From Dehalococcoides sp. (GTDB lineage Bacteria > Chloroflexota > Dehalococcoidia > Dehalococcoidales > RBG-16-60-22): a DNA stretch of 9,538 nucleotides. Shown here piece by piece: positions 5,775 to 9,538 of this stretch. The stretch lies in assembly GCA_030665795.1 (NCBI GenBank), contig DAOUZD010000019.1:1-9538 (forward strand), read 5' to 3'. Made by a program: the position numbers and the translations under genes. The number at the start of each line of letters is the position of its first letter. Within the stretch, counting starts at the first letter, position 1. The notes below the pieces were generated by a model, which made no database searches, was not told the origin of the DNA, and saw only the letters and a list, made by a program, of their open reading frames with translations.

Positions 5775-5820
5775 AGACAGGACTAACCCGATGGTAACTT
5801 TCCTGTCTCTTTAAATTTCT
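5775..5820 (+). terminator. Intrinsic terminator after the small membrane peptide ORF
   Basis: AGACAGGA (5775-5782) pairs perfectly with TCCTGTCT (5801-5808), and ACC/GGT inside the loop can stack a further short helix. The U-rich stretch CTTTAAATTTCT (5809-5820) follows. It lies 8 bp after the TAG of the 48-codon ORF. It separates that unit from SDR 2, whose own promoter I could not place with confidence. Confidence 0.65.
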
Positions 5821-5863
5821 TGGTGGTGGGGATTAGATTTGAACCAGAAAGTATAGACTGATT
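5821..5863. repeat. Diverged 44-bp repeat, copy 2 (tRNA 3'-end-like on the minus strand)
   Basis: Homologous to copy 1 at 5480-5523 in the same orientation. Its minus strand reads GGTTCAAATC through CCCCACCACCA, the look of a tRNA T-loop, acceptor arm and CCA end, but again no complete cloverleaf exists. It runs directly into the ribosome binding site of SDR 2 (AAAGGAGG at 5864-5871). Confidence 0.55.
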
Positions 5864-5880
5864 AAAGGAGGTAATTACCG

Positions 5881-6738
5881 ATGGAAATGGATTTGAAAGG
5901 CAAAGTCGCTCTGGTCACCGGGGCGGGCAGCGGGATTGGAAAGGCGGTTGCCCTGGGCTTGGCTAGGGAAAGGGTGGACGTCGCTGTAAACGATGTTAAC
6001 CTGAAAAACGCCGAGGACGCTGCTAGTGAGATAGCCGCTATGGGCGGCCGCTCGCTGGCGGTTCGGGCTAACGTGGCCGATGAAGCTGAAGTCAGCAAAA
6101 TGGTCGCTCGGGTAGTTGAGGAGTGGGGAGGCATTGACATTCTGGTCAACAATGCCGGGGCTACCAGTTGCCTCTTGATTGAAGATATGGAGAAGGCAGA
6201 GTGGGACCGGGTGCTCTCGATAAACCTGGACGGGGCCTTCAATTGCAGCAAGGCGGTGATTCCCACAATGAAGCAGCGGGGTGGGGGCAGAATTATCAAT
6301 ATCATCTCTTACTCCGGGGAGAGGATGACGATGCTTGGCGGTGTGCACTACACCTCTTCCAAAGCCGGCATCTGGGGACTCACCCACCAGCTTTCTTATG
6401 AACTCGGCCCGTACCAGATTACGGTCAATGGCGTCTCTCCGGGTAATGTTATCACCCCGATGCTGAAGCGCGGCACCACACCGGAGCGTCTCGAGGAAAT
6501 GAAGAGGTGGTATCCTTTGCGAGACATGCCCACACCTGAAGATATTGCCGATGCGGCGGTTTTCCTCGCCTCCAGTCGGGCCCGCATGATTACCGGCATC
6601 AATCTTGCCGTTGATGGTGGCATCATCGTACCTATCGCCATCGGCGTGGACTGGGAGACTTACACCTCGGTGAAGAAGGAGGAGGCGAAGCGGAGAAAGG
6701 AAGAAAAGAGTGGACAACGAGGAAGGAAAACAAGCTAG
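5881..6738 (+). CDS. Classical short-chain dehydrogenase/reductase (SDR 2)
   Basis: 285 residues. Cofactor motif TGAGSGIG at 13-20, D38 favouring NAD, NNAG at 90-93. Catalytic N115, S143, Y157, K161 (YTSSK), followed by SPG and ending near VDGG. A lysine/glutamate/arginine-rich tail (KKEEAKRRKEEKSGQRG) follows, longer than in typical SDRs. Shine-Dalgarno AAAGGAGG is 9 bases before the ATG. It shares RMTMxGG ahead of the active-site Tyr, and general tail layout, with SDR 1, which suggests duplication within this locus and later specialisation. It probably acts on a related alcohol or on the opposite stereoisomer, an inference by analogy with paired SDRs in catabolic clusters. Confidence 0.92.
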   Translation: MEMDLKGKVALVTGAGSGIGKAVALGLARERVDVAVNDVNLKNAEDAASEIAAMGGRSLAVRANVADEAEVSKMVARVVEEWGGIDILVNNAGATSCLLIEDMEKAEWDRVLSINLDGAFNCSKAVIPTMKQRGGGRIINIISYSGERMTMLGGVHYTSSKAGIWGLTHQLSYELGPYQITVNGVSPGNVITPMLKRGTTPERLEEMKRWYPLRDMPTPEDIADAAVFLASSRARMITGINLAVDGGIIVPIAIGVDWETYTSVKKEEAKRRKEEKSGQRGRKTS

Positions 6739-6766
6739 CCAGTATCCCAAAAGTAAAAACCAGTCT

Positions 6767-6949
6767 TTATTCTCTTGCTTTCAGCTCTTGGCCAATACTA
6801 AACGCTTTAGCAATGACCTCTCCAAACGCAATGTATTCCGCTGACTCAAGATTGAAAATAATGGGCTTAATCTTGTTAACATCGGGCTTACCATCGGTAA
6901 GACAAAGGGAGCCGGCCGCGCTCCGGGCCACATTGACACACAAGGGTAA
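6767..6949 (-). pseudogene. Remnant of a flavin-reductase-like gene (C-terminal end only)
   Basis: On the minus strand an open stretch of 60 codons ends at TAA (6769-6767). It encodes CLTDGKPDVNKIKPIIF, then about 8 residues, then AFGEVIAKAFSIGQELK. This is the characteristic C-terminus of flavin reductase/FMN-binding split-barrel proteins of anaerobes. The upstream frame is closed by a stop at 6952-6950, and the roughly 120 N-terminal residues holding the flavin site are missing. There is no Shine-Dalgarno at the only candidate start (TTG at 6943). I read it as a 5'-truncated, dead gene; expression of a 58-residue fragment is less likely. The promoter of the next plus-strand genes overlaps its broken end. 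The family call rests on remembered motifs. Confidence 0.6.
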
Positions 6950-6961
6950 TTAGCCTATTAT
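6933..6961 (+). promoter_or_regulatory. Strong promoter for the tandem small-protein pair
   Basis: TTGACA (6933-6938), exactly 17 bp, then TATTAT (6956-6961): the best-matching plus-strand promoter in the window. Predicted start is near 6968, giving a leader of about 33 nt to the TTG at 7001. The -35 box lies inside the flavin-reductase remnant. Confidence 0.7.
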
Positions 6962-7000
6962 CATTGGCGGAGCAAAACTATTGGAAAGGGGGTGAAAGTA

Positions 7001-7411
7001 TTGACTAAGGAAGTCCACAAAATAGTGAGGCAGTCTGGAGAACACCGGATTATCATTGCTAACTCAGCAACATCAATGGATGAGAACAACAAAAATGATG
7101 TGGTGGTTGACGGTTCTCATTGCGGTCTGAATGTTGCCGATTACATGCTTAAAGCCGGGGCCCGGGGGATGATTGGTAATGATGCCGGCAGCGGTTTGGA
7201 GAACGCCGGCGTTGCCAGTTTGAAACGCCTCGAAGAACATGGCATTCCCGCTGCCGCCGTAGCCGCCATGTCGGCGGAAATTGGCGTTGGGGCGTCTACT
7301 TACGAAGATGGTGTAGTCTCGGTAGTGAATGAAGTGGCCAAAAAACTTGGCGTTACCGTTGGCATGTCGGCCAAAGAAGCGGCCGATAAGATGTTTGAAG
7401 GCATGTCATAA
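7001..7411 (+). CDS. Conserved small protein of unrecognised family, tandem copy 1
   Basis: 136 residues from a TTG start. The in-frame GTG at 6992 lies inside the Shine-Dalgarno (AAAGGGGGTGA, 6986-6996), so TTG at 7001 is preferred, and the paralogue downstream also starts TTG at the same residue. Visible motifs: VVVDGSHCGLNV (about 34-45), ARGMIGNDAGSG (about 54-65), HGIPAAAV (about 81-88) and GMSAKEAADKM near the end. Gly-rich turns and the conserved D, S, H, C and N-D residues suggest a small soluble alpha/beta enzyme or ligand-binding domain. There is no signal peptide or membrane span. About two thirds identical to copy 2. I cannot name the family. Convergent with an amidase gene, which hints at a shared pathway without proving it. 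Confidence 0.85.
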   Translation: MTKEVHKIVRQSGEHRIIIANSATSMDENNKNDVVVDGSHCGLNVADYMLKAGARGMIGNDAGSGLENAGVASLKRLEEHGIPAAAVAAMSAEIGVGASTYEDGVVSVVNEVAKKLGVTVGMSAKEAADKMFEGMS

Positions 7412-7448
7412 AATCCCGGGAAAATTGTCAAGAAAAGGGGATAAAACA

Positions 7449-7856
7449 TTGGCTAAAGAAGAGCAAAAAATAGTGAAACAATCTGGAGAACGCCGTATTG
7501 TCCTTGCCGATTCAGCCGCCGCCATGGATGAGAGCAGCAAAAATGATGTCTTTGTTGACGGCTCTCATTGTGGCCTGAATGTTGGTGAGATGGCACTTCA
7601 TAGTCGGGTTCGCGGCATGATTGGCAATGATGCCGGATTGGGGAAAAACGATGCCGGTATTGCTGGTTTGAAACTCCTCGAAGAACATGGCATTCCCGCC
7701 GCCGCGGTATCATGTATGTCGGCTAAAATTGGTTCCGGGACCAGTACCTACGAGCAGGGTAAAATTTCCGTAGCCAATGCCACGGCTAAGAAGCTTGGCA
7801 TTACCGTTGGCATGTCAGCCAAAGAAGCTGCCGACAAAATGCTAGCCGCTCCTTGA
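7449..7856 (+). CDS. Conserved small protein of unrecognised family, tandem copy 2
   Basis: 135 residues from TTG at 7449, preceded by AAAAGGGGAT (7434-7443). Longer upstream extensions of this frame (to 7329) run through copy 1 in a different frame and are not real. Roughly 91 of 135 residues are identical to copy 1. VDGSHCGLNV, RGMIGNDAG, EEHGIPAAAV and GITVGMSAKEAADKM are kept. Differences cluster at residues 46-52 (GEMALHSR against ADYMLKAG) and at the C-terminus. The 37-bp gap indicates one transcript. Retention of all the conserved blocks in both copies suggests two functional subunits or two specificities. It ends 23 bp from the stop of the convergent amidase gene. Confidence 0.85.
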   Translation: MAKEEQKIVKQSGERRIVLADSAAAMDESSKNDVFVDGSHCGLNVGEMALHSRVRGMIGNDAGLGKNDAGIAGLKLLEEHGIPAAAVSCMSAKIGSGTSTYEQGKISVANATAKKLGITVGMSAKEAADKMLAAP

Positions 7857-7876
7857 TGATGCCTCAGGGAATCACC
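7855..7876. terminator. Weak hairpin between convergent genes
   Basis: On the minus strand GGTGAT, one mismatch, CC, loop CTGA, GG, one mismatch, ATCATC forms an interrupted 8-bp stem. It occupies the 23-bp gap between the stops of the small-protein pair and the amidase. There is no U-tract on either side, so function as a terminator is doubtful. Confidence 0.25.
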
Positions 7877-7879
7877 GTC

Positions 7880-9241
7880 CTAATCCAGAGGTGGCCGGAG
7901 GTGTACATTGAGAGCTTTTTCGCACCATCGTGCCACCGCTAGCAGGCGGTCTTCAGCTTTGGGAGGTCCCGCCAATTGAATGGCCAGAGGAAGGCCGCCC
8001 TGGCTCAAGCCCGTCGGTAAGCTGATGGACGGCACTCCTATAATTGACCAGGGTGCTTGCATGGCCGCGCTTCCGGTGAAGGCCAAGCCATGAGGCGCCG
8101 CCCCAGTCGTTCCTGGGGTAAGCAGAGCATCTATCTGGTGTAGTATTGGCTCTATATCGGCGTATTGCTGAAGACGTGTCTGTAGTGCGCTAGCGTACTC
8201 GGTTGATTGAATGGTCAAACCGTCTTCAATCAACTTTCGTATTCCCGGGCGGTACTGTTCTTTGTGCTTGGCAAACATCTCTTGATGGTAAGCTGCCGCC
8301 TCGACTGCCATTATGCTGTTACCGGTGTCAGGGATAGTGGCGAAGCTAGGGGGAGGCACTATTTCCTCCACTTTGGCACCGGCCTGGCGCAGGCACTCCA
8401 CCGCTTTTTCGGTGTGGCTACGCATCTCCTCATCGGCGTGCTCAAAGAAGTACTGTCGTACCAAGCCCAAGCGAGGTGCCTTTTGACTCTCTAAATTACC
8501 CAGGCAGTCAGGGACTGGTGCATCAAGCGAATGGTGGTCCCTGGGGTCATGGCCGGCGATGGTTTGGAAAACGAGTGCCGCGTCGGCTACGGTGCGGGCG
8601 AGGATGCCCACGTGGTCCAGAGTCCAGCTCACTGGCACCACACCATAGGTACTGATTCTGCCGTGGTGGGGTTTGAAACCGACGATACCGTTATAGGCCG
8701 CTGGGCGCAGCACTGAACCTACGGTCTGGCTGCCAAGAGCCGCCAGAAACATGCCGGCGGCGACTCCAGCCCCCGAGCCACTGCTGGAACCTCCCGGAGT
8801 GTGGGCGGTATTCCATGGATTGCAGGTAGGGGGTGGGTCCCGGTAGGCAAACTCGGTGGTGTGGGTCTTACCCAAGATAATGGCTCCCGCCTCTTTGAGA
8901 CGTGCTACAGTGGCTGCATCATAAGAGGGGATAAAACCTGACCAGAACGGTGAGCCGGCTTCTGTCCGTAATCCCGCCGTATAGAAAATATCCTTAATCC
9001 CCATAGGAATACCGTGTAGGGGCCCACGTCGCTGTCCGCGGCGCAATTCCTCATCAAGACGGCGTGCTGCCGCCAGAGCCCCCTCTCGGTCAAGTAAAGC
9101 CCAGGCTTTAATTTTTTCTTCCAGTGCGTCAATCCTTTCCAAGCAGGAGTTCACCAGTTGTAATGACGTTAACTCTCCAGCCGTAATTGCCGCCGCCGCT
9201 TCCGTAATTGTTAGGTCACAGGGTTTCTTGGTAATTGCCAT
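7880..9241 (-). CDS. Amidase signature family hydrolase
   Basis: 453 residues, full length for the family, hydrolysing a carboxylic amide (or related C-N bond) to acid plus ammonia/amine in the cytosol. The Ser-cisSer-Lys triad is complete: K83 in GIPMGIKD, cis-Ser S152 in GGSSSGSGAGVAAG, nucleophile S176 in SQTVGSVLRPAAYNG, with the standard 24-residue gap between the serines. KPHHGRIS follows. The nucleophile motif has TVGS where GatA-type enzymes have TGGS. No gatB or gatC neighbours are seen, so a stand-alone catabolic amidase is more likely than the tRNA amidotransferase subunit. ATG start set by AAAGGAGG 7-8 bases upstream. It follows the SDR 3 stop by 15 bp, so the two are co-transcribed. 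Substrate unknown. Confidence 0.9.
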   Translation of the reverse strand: MAITKKPCDLTITEAAAAITAGELTSLQLVNSCLERIDALEEKIKAWALLDREGALAAARRLDEELRRGQRRGPLHGIPMGIKDIFYTAGLRTEAGSPFWSGFIPSYDAATVARLKEAGAIILGKTHTTEFAYRDPPPTCNPWNTAHTPGGSSSGSGAGVAAGMFLAALGSQTVGSVLRPAAYNGIVGFKPHHGRISTYGVVPVSWTLDHVGILARTVADAALVFQTIAGHDPRDHHSLDAPVPDCLGNLESQKAPRLGLVRQYFFEHADEEMRSHTEKAVECLRQAGAKVEEIVPPPSFATIPDTGNSIMAVEAAAYHQEMFAKHKEQYRPGIRKLIEDGLTIQSTEYASALQTRLQQYADIEPILHQIDALLTPGTTGAAPHGLAFTGSAAMQAPWSIIGVPSISLPTGLSQGGLPLAIQLAGPPKAEDRLLAVARWCEKALNVHLRPPLD

Positions 9242-9256
9242 CGTAAGCTCCTCCTT

Positions 9257-9538
9257 TTACCACTGTTTCATTGTCTGCGTGATGCCACCATCAACAAGCA
9301 AAGTCGTTCCATTTATGTACTTCGCCTCATCTGAGGCGAGGAATAAGGAAGCATGGGCTATATCCCAGGCATCACCCTGCTTACCGGTGGGAGACATAGC
9401 GTCCCGCCGTCGCCACATTTCCTCAACATCCCTGCCCCAGACGTCTTTATAGTAGTAGGCAACCCTTGGGGTTTTCATCAGTCCGGGTAATATGGCATTG
9501 GCCCGAATCCCTTTGGCGGCATATTGGATGGCTACCTC
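9257..9538 (-). CDS. Short-chain dehydrogenase/reductase (SDR 3), C-terminal part
   Basis: The last 94 codons of a gene entering from the right edge, open in frame to the window end. Visible: EVAIQYAAKGIRANAILPGLMKTP, split here as EVAIQYAAKGIR then ANAILPGLMKTP, the helix and PG loop that follow the YxxxK motif of SDRs. AHASLFLASDEAKYINGT and VDGG then form the standard C-terminal end, followed by a short tail TQTMKQW. The catalytic residues are outside the window. An internal ATG at 9478 is not the true start. It leads the operon with the amidase 15 bp downstream. It lacks the long charged tail of SDR 1 and SDR 2, so it belongs to a different subgroup. Confidence 0.88.
   Translation of the reverse strand, partial: EVAIQYAAKGIRANAILPGLMKTPRVAYYYKDVWGRDVEEMWRRRDAMSPTGKQGDAWDIAHASLFLASDEAKYINGTTLLVDGGITQTMKQW

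Noticed and set aside
5875..6750. 291-codon minus-strand open frame opposite SDR 2
   Set aside because: Exactly antisense to a gene with a full SDR catalytic tetrad. The long frame results from codon bias.
7329..7448. Upstream extension of tandem copy 2
   Set aside because: It overlaps copy 1 in another frame; the TTG at 7449 has its own binding site and aligns with the start of copy 1.
1..9538. CRISPR array, insertion sequence, rRNA or known riboswitch
   Set aside because: No spaced repeats of suitable length, transposase motifs, terminal inverted repeats, rRNA signatures or riboswitch cores were seen on either strand.

Overview
The window looks like chromosomal DNA from an anaerobic, moderately GC-rich bacterium. 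The best guess is a Chloroflexota/Dehalococcoidia-type genome, with modest confidence. Grounds for that guess: a lipoprotein with a long Ala-Pro linker after its lipobox, repeated use of TTG starts, strong AAAGGAGG-type ribosome binding sites, several short-chain dehydrogenases (SDRs), and a flavin-reductase remnant of a kind I associate with that group. No phylogenetic marker is present, so this is inference.

Layout. (1) 1-221, minus: the 5' end of a secreted lipoprotein gene, probably a transporter substrate-binding protein, starting with TTG and running off the left edge. (2) 222-626: a divergent regulatory region. It holds a consensus promoter firing left, a promoter firing right, a 13-bp direct repeat, a leader hairpin and a possible 10-codon leader ORF. 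(3) 627-2487, plus: the N- and C-terminal halves of a split transketolase. (4) 2544-3449, minus: a beta-hydroxyacid dehydrogenase of the 3-hydroxyisobutyrate dehydrogenase family, with its terminator hairpin against the end of the transketolase genes. (5) 3450-3600: a second divergent promoter region. (6) 3601-5449, plus: an NAD-dependent epimerase/threonine-dehydrogenase-like protein followed by a classical SDR. (7) 5450-5880: a region with two diverged 44-bp repeat copies flanking an apparently complete mini transcription unit (promoter, 48-codon membrane peptide ORF, terminator). (8) 5881-6738, plus: a second SDR, paralogous to the first. (9) 6767-6949, minus: a decayed 3' fragment of a flavin-reductase-like gene, overlapped by a consensus promoter. 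(10) 7001-7856, plus: two tandem TTG-started paralogues of an unrecognised approximately 135-residue family. (11) 7880-9538, minus: an amidase-signature hydrolase and, upstream in the same operon, the C-terminal part of a third SDR.

The genes read as a catabolic island: uptake of a small organic compound (lipoprotein), a series of NAD(P)-dependent alcohol/ketone oxidoreductases (three SDRs, a beta-hydroxyacid dehydrogenase and an extended SDR), C2-ketol transfer by transketolase and amide hydrolysis by the amidase. The substrate cannot be read from sequence. The least explained parts are the tandem small-protein pair, the 48-residue membrane peptide unit with its flanking repeats, and the leader of the lipoprotein gene.
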